A DNA stretch of 40,880 nt from an uncultured Prevotellaceae bacterium (GTDB lineage Bacteria; Bacteroidota; Bacteroidia; Bacteroidales; Muribaculaceae), in NCBI GenBank assembly GCA_947167995.1, contig CAMVKS010000022.1:1-40880 (forward strand), written 5' to 3'. Positions 1 to 9,031 of this stretch are shown here, piece after piece. Under the pieces are notes generated by a model that was not told where the DNA came from, did no database searches, and was given only the letters and a program-made list of their open reading frames with translations. The translations under genes and the position numbers were made by a program. Each line of letters starts with the position of its first letter. Within the stretch, counting starts at the first letter, position 1.

Positions 1-159
1 CTACTTGTCGAAATCGCCCAAAACTGATTTGTGGGGCTCATTGCGGAAAACAGGACATTTGATAACTAAAATAAGTTGCAAGTGATAATAAATTCGCTTG
101 CAACTTTTTTTATTGTTTGGCGGACAAGTCGCGGCTTGTCCCTTCTTGACACTTACTAC
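1..159. other. Left-edge sequence, no assignable gene
   Basis: No gene can be assigned here. On the minus strand one frame stays open across the stretch and ends in TAG at positions 1-3, with a last stretch reading FRNEPHKSVLGDFDK. It follows directly after the LacI stop and has no start codon or recognised family, so it may be chance. The plus-strand frames stop early. The only clear element is the hairpin with T-tract listed separately. Confidence 0.4.
73..110 (+). terminator. Rho-independent terminator
   Basis: A perfect 10-bp inverted repeat (AAGTTGCAAG at 73-82, CTTGCAACTT at 97-106) with a 14-nt loop runs into a T-tract on the plus strand. It would end a plus-strand transcript that starts left of the window. 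It could also help end the minus-strand LacI transcript, although the T-tract on that side is weaker. Confidence 0.75.
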
Positions 160-1185
160 TTACCGGGTTGTTCCTCGCACTACCAGGCGAGTGCGCACCA
201 TGCGTTTTTCGGCTCGGTCGATGGGAAGCTTGCCCTCTACTGTGTCGATGAGCACGTCGGTGGCCTGAGCTCCCACCTCGGCACCGTTTTGATGCACTGT
301 GGTGAGCATTGGGTCACACGAGACAGCACGGTCGCTATCGGTGAAACCGCACACCGACACATCGTCGGGCACGCTCAACCCCATTCTCTTGGCTGTATAC
401 ATGATTGCTATTGCTGTCTCGTCGTTGATGGCGAAGAAGGCATCGGGGCGGTCTTTCATCTTGAGCAACTCGGGAGTGATTCTCTCGGCGTCCTCGGGAG
501 TGTCGCACTGCTTGATGAGTTCAGGATCGGGTTGTAGTCCATGATGATAGAGTGCGTCTTTATATCCGTTCAGGCGGTTCTTGGAGATTTCCATGTTGAG
601 GTTGGAGACATAGAACGCCACTCGTTTACAACCAGTCTCAATCATGTGTCCCACAGCCTTGTAGGCGGCTTGATAATCATCGACAACAACACGGCTGGCA
701 TTGAGAGCCGGACAGATGCGGTCGTAGAATACCAGTGGAATGCCTCCTTTCACGAGCTTGATGAAGTGGTCATATTGCTCGGTGTCCTTGGCCTGCGAGA
801 CGATGATGCCGCACACCTTGTTTTTCTTGAACGATTCACAAATCTCCACCTCGCGCTCGTAGCTCTCACGGCTTTGAGCCACCATGATGCGGTAGCCGCG
901 TTCCTTGGCTTTCTCCTCAATGCCGCTTAATATCGAAGCGAAGTAGAAGTGCACAATTTCGGGCAGTATCACACCGATGATTTGCGACGGCTTTTGGCGG
1001 CTGTGACGAAGCTGCTCGGCAATGACGTTGGGGTAGTAATCGTGCTCGCGCGCATACTGCTGAATCATCTCACGGCGCTTCTTGCTGATATTAGGACTGT
1101 TCTTGAGCGCTCTCGACACTGTTGCCACACTCACTCCCAGCTGTGCGGCAATATCTTTCATTGTCAATGGTTGTTTCTCGTTCAT
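160..1185 (-). CDS. LacI/GalR-family transcriptional regulator
   Basis: This is a cytoplasmic DNA-binding regulator of 341 residues, the usual length for the LacI/GalR family. Residues 8-55 form the LacI helix-turn-helix and hinge helix (MKDIAAQLGVSVATVSRAL). From about residue 67 (IIGVILPEI) to the end it is a periplasmic-binding-protein-like effector domain with the family's FTDSD segment. The ATG at 1185 fits the normal short N-terminus before the helix-turn-helix. It is transcribed away from susC, and a perfect LacI-type operator (1350-1361) lies between the two genes, so it probably controls the Sus-like operon and itself. Family knowledge: such proteins bind 12-16 bp palindromes with a central CG and respond to sugars. 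The effector here is inferred to be a starch-derived maltooligosaccharide or a related sugar. Confidence 0.93.
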   Translation of the reverse strand: MNEKQPLTMKDIAAQLGVSVATVSRALKNSPNISKKRREMIQQYAREHDYYPNVIAEQLRHSRQKPSQIIGVILPEIVHFYFASILSGIEEKAKERGYRIMVAQSRESYEREVEICESFKKNKVCGIIVSQAKDTEQYDHFIKLVKGGIPLVFYDRICPALNASRVVVDDYQAAYKAVGHMIETGCKRVAFYVSNLNMEISKNRLNGYKDALYHHGLQPDPELIKQCDTPEDAERITPELLKMKDRPDAFFAINDETAIAIMYTAKRMGLSVPDDVSVCGFTDSDRAVSCDPMLTTVHQNGAEVGAQATDVLIDTVEGKLPIDRAEKRMVRTRLVVRGTTR

Positions 1186-1292
1186 CTTGGCACGATATTT
1201 GGCTAAGGGGTTATTTACTAAATGATAAGTATTAGTGTCTATAAATCATGCCGTTAGGATACAAGCATGAAAGCCCAACGGCTTAGAGTTTT

Positions 1293-1300
1293 CAAATTTA
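1293..1300 (-). promoter_or_regulatory. lacI promoter -7 element
   Basis: On the minus strand this reads TAAATTTG, an exact match to the Bacteroidota -7 consensus TAnnTTTG. A start of transcription near 1286 would give a leader of about 100 nt before the regulator ATG at 1185. No good -33 TTTG was seen. Confidence 0.5.
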
Positions 1301-1349
1301 CAATTTTTCTTAAAAAGGCACTGGCTTTTATTTCTTAAAATATCTTAAT

Positions 1350-1361
1350 GCAAACGTTTGC
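1350..1361. promoter_or_regulatory. LacI-family operator palindrome
   Basis: GCAAACGTTTGC is a perfect 12-bp palindrome with a central CG, the canonical core bound by LacI/GalR proteins such as PurR and CcpA. It lies about 50 bp upstream of the regulator's -7 box and about 56 bp upstream of the susC -7 box. That position suits activation of, or shared control over, both promoters better than simple blocking of RNA polymerase. It is very probably the site of the neighbouring LacI protein. Confidence 0.85.
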
Positions 1362-1417
1362 GCTCTATTTAACACATAATTAAATAGCAAAACCGCCTGC
1401 TTTTTTTTATTAAGTAT

Positions 1418-1425
1418 TAATTTTG
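1418..1425 (+). promoter_or_regulatory. susC promoter -7 element
   Basis: TAATTTTG matches TAnnTTTG. At the usual 19-bp spacing there is no TTTG -33 element, which fits a promoter that needs an activator. The leader before the susC ATG at 1529 would be about 95 nt. Confidence 0.6.
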
Positions 1426-1528
1426 TAGTTGCAAATTTCGCCCTTATAACAAAATGTTATAAAAAGCTGAGAAAAATAAAATTTCAATACTAATTTATTA
1501 ACTTAATAACAATCTAACAAAAAACAAG

Positions 1529-4500
1529 ATGAAGCAGGTAAACATTAGAATTCCCCAAAGGATTCTTGCACTGATGATGGGATTATTCCTGTCAATCGGA
1601 GCCTACGCACAGATTACTGTGCAGGGACATGTTAAGGATGCTGCCGGCGATCCTGTTATTGGTGCTACTGTCACCGTTGTTGGAACCACTAACACTGTGG
1701 TAACCGACCTTGACGGTAATTTCACCATTACAGCACCGCAGGGTGCCCAGCTCCAAATTTCTTCGGTTGGTCTTATGGATCAGACTGTTACCGCTGCTCC
1801 TAACCTCGTGATTGAGCTTCTTGACGATGTTCAGATGCTTGAGAATGTGGTTGTGATTGGTTATGGTACTGTTAAGAAGAACGACCTAACTGGTAGTGTT
1901 ACTGCACTTCGCCCTGACTCAAAGAACAAAGGTGTTGTAGTGAGTGCTCAGGACATGCTTGGCGGTAAGATAGCCGGTGTGAACGTTACCGACGGTGGTG
2001 GTACTCCTGGTGGAGGTGCCACAATCCGCATCCGCGGTGGATCGTCACTGAACGCCAGCAACGACCCACTTATCGTTATCGACGGTGTGCCCATGGACAA
2101 CAACGGTATTAGAGGTGTTGCCAATGGACTCTCACTAGTGAATCCTGCCGACATTGAGAGCTTTAACGTTCTGAAGGATGCATCGGCAACCGCTATCTAC
2201 GGTTCTCGTGGTTCAAATGGTGTTATCATCATCACCACAAAGAAAGGTCGTCGCGGACAGCCTATAAATGTTCTTTATAATGGAAGCTTTACTATCAGCC
2301 AAAAGAAAAAGAACATTGACGTGCTTGATGGTGACCAATATCGTGCATACATTGCCGAAATCTACCAAGGCAACAGTCGTGAGGCCGAAGCACTTGCAGC
2401 TCTTGGCACTGCTAACACCAACTGGCAGAACGAGATTTACCGCACCGCTTTTAGTCATGACCACAATTTGACTGTCACTGGTTCGGTTAAGGATTTCCTC
2501 CCCTTCCGTGTTTCATTTGGTTACACCGATCAACAGGGTATCCTCAAGACTTCAGACTTCAAGCGTTACACAATTGCTGGTAATTTGAGCCCCTCGTTCT
2601 TCAACGATCACTTGACATTAAACATCAATGCCAAGTACATGTATGCCAAATCGAGATATGCCGACGGATCGGCTATTGGCAATGCCGTGCGCATGGACCC
2701 AACTCAGCCAATCTTCAGTAGCGACCCATTGTACCAGAACTTTGGTGGCTATTTCAACTGGCTTTCGGCAGCAGCCTTGAACGATGATTCATGGCCCTAT
2801 ACCGTGAACACCAACGCTCCCCGTAACCCTGTTGCAATACTTGAACTCAAGAATGACCGCGCTAACAGCCATGCTTTCGTTGGCAACATCGACGTTGATT
2901 ACAAAGTTCACGGATTTGAGGACTTGCGACTTCACCTCACTCTTGGTGGTGACTTCTCGAAAGGAAAGCAGACGACTGACGTTGATCCTGCCAGCCCACT
3001 CGCCGCTTACTATGGTAGCCATGGTTGGAGCGAGCAAACCAAGGAGAACCGCACCCTCAGTGCTTATGCTCAGTATTACAAGGACTTCAACGAAGATCAC
3101 CACTTCGATGTCATGGTAGGTTATGAGTGGCAGCACTTCTGGCGCAAAGAGCACAACAATTATTGGGGATACTATCCTGAGACCAGCAAGGAGTTCCTTA
3201 AGGACGGTGATGGTAACTACATCTTTGATGATTTTGGTAACATGATTCCCGCTGCAGGGCAGAAGTATAACGAGACTTGGCTTTACAAGGGCTTGGGATT
3301 CCGCACCGAGAACTATTTGGTATCGTTCTTTGGTCGTATGAACTACATCTACAAGAATCGCTACTATCTCACAGCAACAGTGCGTCACGATGGTTCTTCA
3401 CGATTCAAAAAACACTGGTCAACATTCCCGTCTTTTGCTTTTGCTTGGCGTATTAAAGAAGAAGCCTTCTTGCGTGACAACAACGTGCTTAGCGAACTTA
3501 AGCTCCGTTTGGGTTGGGGTAAGACTGGTCAACAAGACATAGGTAGCGACTACAACTATTTCACCAACTACTCTATGAATTCAGGTGTTCCAGGTAGTTT
3601 CTACGACATCATTGGCGATGGAACCATGGCACGTCCTAACGTTTACAATCCACAGCTCAAGTGGGAGACAACTACTACAACCAATGTTGGTCTTGATTGG
3701 GGCTTCCTTAATGGACGCATCACTGGTACCATCGACTGGTACTACCGCAAGACTACCGACTTGTTGAACTATGCTTCTATTCCAGTAGGTAACTTCCGTA
3801 ACATGGCTAACCAGAACATCGGTTCGTTAAAGAATACTGGTCTTGAGCTCTCAATTAGCTGGAAGGCCATCTCTACAAGCGATCTCCTCTGGTCTATTGA
3901 CTACAACTTCACTTACAACAAGAACGAGATTACCGAGCTCGTAGGAGCAACCGATGGCGATTACAAGGTATTTACTGGCGGTATTGGTATCAACAAGAAC
4001 TGCCAAGCTCACGCAGTGGGACATCCTGCTAACTCGTTCTATGTATACCAGCAGGTTTACGACACCAACGGTATGCCCATCGAGAACCAGGTTGTTGACC
4101 GTAACGCCGATGGTAAAATTACCGATGATGATCGCTACTTCTACAAGTCGCCTTGGGCTCCTGTTACCATGGGTTTGGGTTCTAAGCTTGAGTGGCGGAA
4201 CTGGGACTTTGGTTTCAATATGCGTGCAAGCTTTGGCAACTATGTGTTCAATAACGTGATGAAGGGTTATGCCAACGTAGGTCTCGCAGCTGTTTATGAA
4301 AGCGTTAGTGGTGCTTACTTGAACAACCGTCCTGTTGACGCCATCAAGTATGGTTGGGCAACTTATGACGATGCATCACAGCTCAGTGATCGCTGGGTTA
4401 AGAACGCTTCGTTCCTCAAGTGCGACAACATTACCCTCGGTTACAGCTTCAACGAGCTGTTCAAGGGTGCAAGTTACCACGGTCTGAGTGGACGTGTATA

Positions 4501-4630
4501 TGGAACTGTTTCTAACGTATTCTGCATCACCAAGTATGATGGCATCGATCCTGAGATTTCTTATGGTATCGACAACGACATGTATCCACGTCCAATTTCG
4601 TTCATCCTTGGTCTTAGCTTGAACTTCTAA
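1529..4630 (+). CDS. susC: SusC-like TonB-dependent outer-membrane transporter
   Basis: This outer-membrane receptor imports glycan fragments using TonB energy, in complex with SusD. It is 1033 residues long, within the family range. Residues 1-27 are a signal peptide ending AYAQ. Residues about 28-110 are a carboxypeptidase-regulatory-like beta domain (ITVQGHVKDAAGDPVIGATV). A plug domain follows from about 110 to 230 (VVIGYGTVKKNDLTGSV, then IRIRGGSSLNASNDPLIVIDG), and the rest is a beta-barrel ending in Phe (FILGLSLNF), as outer-membrane barrels do. susD follows after 35 nt. The SusE/SusF-like genes and the nearby amylase point to starch or maltooligosaccharides as substrate. A contribution to galactan uptake cannot be excluded because a GH53 enzyme is also present. 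Confidence 0.96.
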   Translation: MKQVNIRIPQRILALMMGLFLSIGAYAQITVQGHVKDAAGDPVIGATVTVVGTTNTVVTDLDGNFTITAPQGAQLQISSVGLMDQTVTAAPNLVIELLDDVQMLENVVVIGYGTVKKNDLTGSVTALRPDSKNKGVVVSAQDMLGGKIAGVNVTDGGGTPGGGATIRIRGGSSLNASNDPLIVIDGVPMDNNGIRGVANGLSLVNPADIESFNVLKDASATAIYGSRGSNGVIIITTKKGRRGQPINVLYNGSFTISQKKKNIDVLDGDQYRAYIAEIYQGNSREAEALAALGTANTNWQNEIYRTAFSHDHNLTVTGSVKDFLPFRVSFGYTDQQGILKTSDFKRYTIAGNLSPSFFNDHLTLNINAKYMYAKSRYADGSAIGNAVRMDPTQPIFSSDPLYQNFGGYFNWLSAAALNDDSWPYTVNTNAPRNPVAILELKNDRANSHAFVGNIDVDYKVHGFEDLRLHLTLGGDFSKGKQTTDVDPASPLAAYYGSHGWSEQTKENRTLSAYAQYYKDFNEDHHFDVMVGYEWQHFWRKEHNNYWGYYPETSKEFLKDGDGNYIFDDFGNMIPAAGQKYNETWLYKGLGFRTENYLVSFFGRMNYIYKNRYYLTATVRHDGSSRFKKHWSTFPSFAFAWRIKEEAFLRDNNVLSELKLRLGWGKTGQQDIGSDYNYFTNYSMNSGVPGSFYDIIGDGTMARPNVYNPQLKWETTTTTNVGLDWGFLNGRITGTIDWYYRKTTDLLNYASIPVGNFRNMANQNIGSLKNTGLELSISWKAISTSDLLWSIDYNFTYNKNEITELVGATDGDYKVFTGGIGINKNCQAHAVGHPANSFYVYQQVYDTNGMPIENQVVDRNADGKITDDDRYFYKSPWAPVTMGLGSKLEWRNWDFGFNMRASFGNYVFNNVMKGYANVGLAAVYESVSGAYLNNRPVDAIKYGWATYDDASQLSDRWVKNASFLKCDNITLGYSFNELFKGASYHGLSGRVYGTVSNVFCITKYDGIDPEISYGIDNDMYPRPISFILGLSLNF

Positions 4631-4665
4631 TTTTTCACGACACATTTTTAATATATAGATTCAAA

Positions 4666-6294
4666 ATGAATAAGTTTTATAAATATATAGTATGTGCAGC
4701 TGTGGCAGTCTTGCTGAGCATGGGGTTGAACTCTTGCGTGAAAGACCTTGACGTAGAGCCCATCGATCCTGCTCTTCAGAGCGATGTGACTCCCGAGCAG
4801 CTGTTTAATAAGTGCTATGCCAACCTTGCCGTGCAGGGTAACGGTGGTAGCGATGGCGACTGCGACATCGATGGTATCGATGGCGGTTTCTCGGTGCTTT
4901 ACCGTATGCTTTGGAATGCCAATGAGCTCACTACCGACGAAGCAATGTGTAAGTGGGGTGACCCTGGTATCGAGCCTCTAAACAAGAACGGTTATGACGC
5001 CAGCAACCCCTTCCTTGAGGGACTTTACTATCGTCTTTACACTGGTATTGCTTTCTGCAATCAGTATATGACCGCTTTTGGCGACTATGACGAGACTATG
5101 ACTGCCGAGGTTCGTTTTTTGCGTGCTTTCCAGTTCTATATCTTGATGGACTGCTTCGGAAATGTGCCTTTCACACCTGAGGTGTCGGGTGGTAAGGCTG
5201 ACCAAATTTCACGTGCCGACCTCTTTGATTATATTGAAAAAGAACTTCTGGCTGTAGAACCAAACATGAGCCAGCCCAAGGCTAAAAAGTCGAGCGATGA
5301 CGGTTACGGTCGTGCCGACAAGGCTGCTTGCTGGATGGTTTTGGCAAGACTATACCTCAACTCGCAGGTTTACAATGGTACTACTCAATGGGAGAAAGCT
5401 GCTGAATATGCCAAGAAAGTTATTGACTCGGATTACCGCATTCTCGAGCGTAGCAAGGGCAACGATACTTGGAGCGCTTATCAGATGTTGTTCATGGGTG
5501 ACAACGGTGAGACCGATGCTGCCTATGAGGCAATCCTCCCAATTATGTATGATGGTTTGCGCACTACTTCTTGGGGTGGTTCTCTGTTCTTGATGGCTTC
5601 GACCTATGATGGTAATATGCACGGTAATCCCAACGACCCAATCGCTACTAACGGCGTTAGTGGTCAGAATTGGGAAGGAAACCGCGCTCGTCCACAACTT
5701 GTGAAATTATTCTTCAACAACATCGAAGCACCAGTTGGTGAGGCCTACGAAGTAGCTAAGAGTGCTGGTGATGACCGCGCTTTGTTCAACACAGTAGATC
5801 GCATCATTGACATCATCGATAATAATAATTTCCAGAACGGCTTTGCTGTAGGTAAGTTCAACAATTTCAAGACCGACGGTTCGGCAGGTCATCACTCGGT
5901 TCACCCTGATGCTGATGTCTTTTTGATTCGTAAGGCTGAGGCTTATTTGACCTATGCCGAGGCTCTTACTCGTTCTGCTGGCAGCGGTGCTGCTGCTCCT
6001 GCCGCCGCTGTTGATGCTATCAACGTGCTTCGCAAACGCGCTGGTGCAACTGAGAAAGCATCTTACTCTCTTAACGACATCCTTGATGAGTGGAGCCGTG
6101 AGTTCTACTTTGAGGGACGTCGTCGTATCGATTTGATTCGATTTGGCAAGTTTGGTGGTAATACCGACTACAAGTGGCAATGGAAGGGTGGTGACTTCAA
6201 TGGTCGCGATTTCCCTGAGTATCGCAACATCTTCCCAATTCCAACTAAGGACATCACTGCCAACGAGAAGCTTAAGCAAAATCCTGGTTATTAA
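4666..6294 (+). CDS. susD: SusD-like surface glycan-binding lipoprotein
   Basis: This RagB/SusD-family lipoprotein forms the lid of the SusC transporter and binds glycan at the cell surface. It is 542 residues long. The signal peptide ends in a lipobox (GLNSC), and acidic residues follow the cysteine (CVKDLDVEP), consistent with surface export. The middle carries the TPR-like helices typical of the family (ARLYLNSQVYNGTTQWEKAAEYAKKVI). The conserved C-terminal block (EFYFEGRRRIDLIRFGKF, then IFPIPTKDITANEKLKQNPGY) is present and complete. It is second in the operon after susC, and susE follows 24 nt downstream. Confidence 0.96.
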   Translation: MNKFYKYIVCAAVAVLLSMGLNSCVKDLDVEPIDPALQSDVTPEQLFNKCYANLAVQGNGGSDGDCDIDGIDGGFSVLYRMLWNANELTTDEAMCKWGDPGIEPLNKNGYDASNPFLEGLYYRLYTGIAFCNQYMTAFGDYDETMTAEVRFLRAFQFYILMDCFGNVPFTPEVSGGKADQISRADLFDYIEKELLAVEPNMSQPKAKKSSDDGYGRADKAACWMVLARLYLNSQVYNGTTQWEKAAEYAKKVIDSDYRILERSKGNDTWSAYQMLFMGDNGETDAAYEAILPIMYDGLRTTSWGGSLFLMASTYDGNMHGNPNDPIATNGVSGQNWEGNRARPQLVKLFFNNIEAPVGEAYEVAKSAGDDRALFNTVDRIIDIIDNNNFQNGFAVGKFNNFKTDGSAGHHSVHPDADVFLIRKAEAYLTYAEALTRSAGSGAAAPAAAVDAINVLRKRAGATEKASYSLNDILDEWSREFYFEGRRRIDLIRFGKFGGNTDYKWQWKGGDFNGRDFPEYRNIFPIPTKDITANEKLKQNPGY

Positions 6295-6318
6295 TTTCCT
6301 AAATAGCAAATTGAGATT

Positions 6319-7518
6319 ATGAAAAATATTTTTAAATATTCAATGTTGCTGGTTGCTGCCACGATGATGCTTGCTTCTTGTAGCGACGACCGCGACTCAA
6401 ATCCAACACTCAAGACTCCCGACTCGTTTGTCTTGAACACTCCTGCTTATGCCAGTCAAGCTATTGACTTGTATAACTCTGAGACAGTGAACCTCACGTG
6501 GTCACAGCCCGACTATGGTGGTTTCCCTGTTGCCGCAAGCTATACTGTTGAGCTTTCCGGTACAAATGACTGGACTATATCTAACGTTGAGGCTAATGCC
6601 GACGAAAGTGGTGAGATGGTTCCTACTTATTATATTGTCGAGAACAGTTACCCCACTTGTGAGGCTTCTATCGACGCAAAGGATATCAACAAAGCACTCA
6701 TCGTCATGATGGGTTACACCGAGAATAATGTTCCCGCGACTCAGAAACTCTATGCACGTGTTAAAGCTAACGCAGTTGGTGCAAATGAAGTTGTTTCTAA
6801 TGTGGTTGAACTCCTTGTTAGTCCTTTCTATATCGAGCTCAAGCCTGCCGATCCAGTACTCTGGTACATGGTAGGTAACTGCATCGGTAGTAGCGACTGG
6901 AATGTTAATGATGGGGTGGGTGTAGGTCTTATTCCATTGCTGCCTGAGCCAGGAGCCGACTTCGACAAGGACGGCAACGGCTCGCTCGTTTATGCAGGTT
7001 ACTTCCCCGAAGGTGGTCAGTTCAAGTTCATCCGTGATCCAGGTAGCTGGAACACTCAGATGAACTTCGAAAACATCGATGAGAATACTGCCGGTGTTAC
7101 CGATGAGGATGGCGACAACCACAACATTGGTATCCCCGAGGATGGCTATTACAAGATCACTATGAATACTGTCAAGAATACTATATCTATTGTGAAACTT
7201 GATGGTACTTATACTGAGCATACTACTATCACCATGCCTGGTGGTTATAATGATTGGAATGCTGCTGAAGGCAATCCAATGACAGCTATGGGCAAACGTG
7301 AAAACACCCAGACTCATGATTGGTATCTTGACGTAACTTATAGCGAAAATACCGAGCTCAAGTTTGCTAACGGTTCTTGGGATGTGAACTGGGGTGCTAC
7401 CGATTTCCCACTTGGCATTGGTACTAATGGTGGTCCAAACATTCCAGTGAAGGCTGGCACTTATCGTGTTTACTTCAACGATATTCTCGGTCTGTACTAT
7501 TTTCAAGCCACTGAGTAA
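6319..7518 (+). CDS. susE: SusE-like outer-membrane starch-binding lipoprotein
   Basis: This is a surface lipoprotein of 399 residues. The signal peptide and lipobox (MMLASC) are followed by acidic residues (CSDDRD), matching Bacteroidota surface-export signals. Residues about 30-175 form an Ig-like SusE N-terminal domain (DSFVLNTPAYASQAIDL, VNLTWSQPDYGG). Two starch-binding-type modules follow, starting near WYMVGNCIGSSDW and ITMPGGYNDWN. The motif of a Trp-containing strand, then KFIRDPGSWN or KFANGSWDVNWG, recurs in both. SusE-type proteins hold starch at the surface and are not essential for uptake. The short gap after susD places it in the same transcript. Confidence 0.88.
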   Translation: MKNIFKYSMLLVAATMMLASCSDDRDSNPTLKTPDSFVLNTPAYASQAIDLYNSETVNLTWSQPDYGGFPVAASYTVELSGTNDWTISNVEANADESGEMVPTYYIVENSYPTCEASIDAKDINKALIVMMGYTENNVPATQKLYARVKANAVGANEVVSNVVELLVSPFYIELKPADPVLWYMVGNCIGSSDWNVNDGVGVGLIPLLPEPGADFDKDGNGSLVYAGYFPEGGQFKFIRDPGSWNTQMNFENIDENTAGVTDEDGDNHNIGIPEDGYYKITMNTVKNTISIVKLDGTYTEHTTITMPGGYNDWNAAEGNPMTAMGKRENTQTHDWYLDVTYSENTELKFANGSWDVNWGATDFPLGIGTNGGPNIPVKAGTYRVYFNDILGLYYFQATE

Positions 7519-7547
7519 TTTATAAACCAATAATATTGATGACGGCT

Positions 7548-7570
7548 TGGAGCGGACACGCTCCGCTCCA
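7548..7570 (+). other. Intercistronic hairpin between susE and susF
   Basis: TGGAGCGG (7548-7555) and CCGCTCCA (7563-7570) form a perfect 8-bp, GC-rich stem with a 7-nt loop in the 90-nt gap between the two lipoprotein genes. No T-tract follows, so it does not look like a full terminator. It may set mRNA stability or cut the yield of the last gene. Confidence 0.55.
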
Positions 7571-7608
7571 GGTCCTGAGTCAATCTTAAAAGAAGAAATT
7601 AACACAAC

Positions 7609-8952
7609 ATGAAAAAGTTATTTTATATTTTAGGTATTGGTTTGCTCATGGCAAGCTGTACCGAGGATTTTAAGGACTGGGCCGACCCCATGAGCAACAG
7701 CGAGAGCGAGAAGAGCTCTAACGTTGTAGTGGCTGCTGCTGGTACTATCGACTTCAACACCATTACTGCCGATAGCGTGCTTCTGTTCACGCCCACCATC
7801 ACTGCTGAAGAAGGTACTATTGTGGACAACATTGTTACCCTTTACACTGCCGATAAGAGCAATATGCGCAACATTAATGTTGACGAGCAAGGTCGCGCCA
7901 AGACTACTGAGCTGCGCGATGCTCTCGAGGCTCTCTACGGCGTTCCTGGCGAAGAGTTTAACGTTCCCATTAGTGTGGTGACAATCCTTACTAAAGACGG
8001 TCAGGCATTCCGTTTCCCCAGTGACATTGAGGACGCTGTGAAGATGGCTGCTGGTATGTATATTGTTGGTGGCGACGAGAAGGTTCCTATGGAGTTTGTT
8101 GAGCCAGGTAAATATACTATCACCGTTCCTGCTGGCGAGATGCACTTCTTCTTCCTGCCTTTCACTCACCTCAACAACTTTGAGGAGGGTAAGCTTGGTA
8201 GCAAAGAAGAGACCGACGGTTTCATCTTCGGTGGCGATCTCGCACAGGGTGCCAACGCCCACGAGATTTGGCTCGATGAGGATCCTGACTACACTCAGTA
8301 CATCATCACCGTTAACACTAACGACATGACCTACGACGTTGAGGGTCTGGCTTATGCCGAGATGATTTGGCAAGCTGGTAATGCCAACGGATGGGGTTCT
8401 CCAGCTGCTGGTCTCAAGAACAAGGGTTGGAAGGAAGCTCGCAACAACGATGGCGACTACTACGGCTTCATGTACCTCAATGGTGACTTCAAGTTCCGCA
8501 GTCATGAAAATTCTTGGGACGCTCCTGACTGGGGTCTTGACGATGCATTTGACGACTATAGTGGCTCTCTCTTGGTTCAAAGCTCAACTAACTTGAGCGC
8601 ACCCGCTGGATTCTACATGGTAGAGGCTAACCTTGCCGACATGACCTATGAGCTCACTCCTATCACTACTATTGGTGTGATTGGTGGCTTCAACGGCTGG
8701 GCAAGCGACTATGCTTCACTTCAGTACAATCCCTCTACTGGTGCATGGGAAGGCTATTGCGATATTCCTGCCGGCACCGAGTTCAAGTTCCGTGCTAATG
8801 AGGACTGGGCTATCAACTGGGGTGGTGACATCAACAACCTCAGCTACGACGGCGGCAACCTCATGTTTGACGTAGATGGATACTACTACATCCAGCTCTA
8901 TATCACCTATGAGGGTAACTTCCACGCAATTTTCACTCGTACCGCCAACTAA
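7609..8952 (+). CDS. susF: SusF-like outer-membrane starch-binding lipoprotein
   Basis: This is a surface lipoprotein of 447 residues. The signal peptide ends in a lipobox (LLMASC) followed by acidic and aromatic residues (CTEDFKDW). An N-terminal Ig-like domain (about 40-150) is followed by three tandem starch-binding modules, beginning near MYIVGGDEKVP, EMIWQAGNANGWG and TIGVIGGFNGW. The last two share the KFRSHENSWDAPDWG / KFRANEDWAINWGG type of segment. More binding modules than in the preceding SusE-like protein is also the arrangement known for SusF versus SusE. It is the last gene of the operon, and a strong terminator follows within 30 nt. Confidence 0.88.
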   Translation: MKKLFYILGIGLLMASCTEDFKDWADPMSNSESEKSSNVVVAAAGTIDFNTITADSVLLFTPTITAEEGTIVDNIVTLYTADKSNMRNINVDEQGRAKTTELRDALEALYGVPGEEFNVPISVVTILTKDGQAFRFPSDIEDAVKMAAGMYIVGGDEKVPMEFVEPGKYTITVPAGEMHFFFLPFTHLNNFEEGKLGSKEETDGFIFGGDLAQGANAHEIWLDEDPDYTQYIITVNTNDMTYDVEGLAYAEMIWQAGNANGWGSPAAGLKNKGWKEARNNDGDYYGFMYLNGDFKFRSHENSWDAPDWGLDDAFDDYSGSLLVQSSTNLSAPAGFYMVEANLADMTYELTPITTIGVIGGFNGWASDYASLQYNPSTGAWEGYCDIPAGTEFKFRANEDWAINWGGDINNLSYDGGNLMFDVDGYYYIQLYITYEGNFHAIFTRTAN

Positions 8953-8978
8953 ACGGCACGAGTATAATACTCTAATAC

Positions 8979-9019
8979 AATTAAGGCTTTTCTCGCGATT
9001 GAGAAAAGCCTTAATTTTT
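8979..9019 (+). terminator. susCDEF terminator
   Basis: A perfect 16-bp inverted repeat (8979-8994 with 9001-9016, core TTAAGGCTTTTCTC) and a 6-nt loop is followed by T residues on the plus strand. It lies 27 nt after the susF stop. Because the stem begins with an A/T-rich end it may work in both directions. Confidence 0.9.
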
Positions 9020-9031
9020 GATGACAAGGAT

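Larger units (their letters stand above)
1186..1528. promoter_or_regulatory. Divergent lacI-susC control region
   Basis: This 343-bp A/T-rich non-coding stretch holds one LacI-type palindrome and a -7 element facing each way. The leaders are about 100 nt for the regulator gene and about 95 nt for susC. No riboswitch-like fold or small gene was seen in the rest. Confidence 0.7.

Noticed and set aside
1-159. Minus-strand open frame ending at position 1 and reading FRNEPHKSVLGDFDK
   Set aside because: It has no start codon or known family, and it runs directly through a terminator hairpin; chance is likely.
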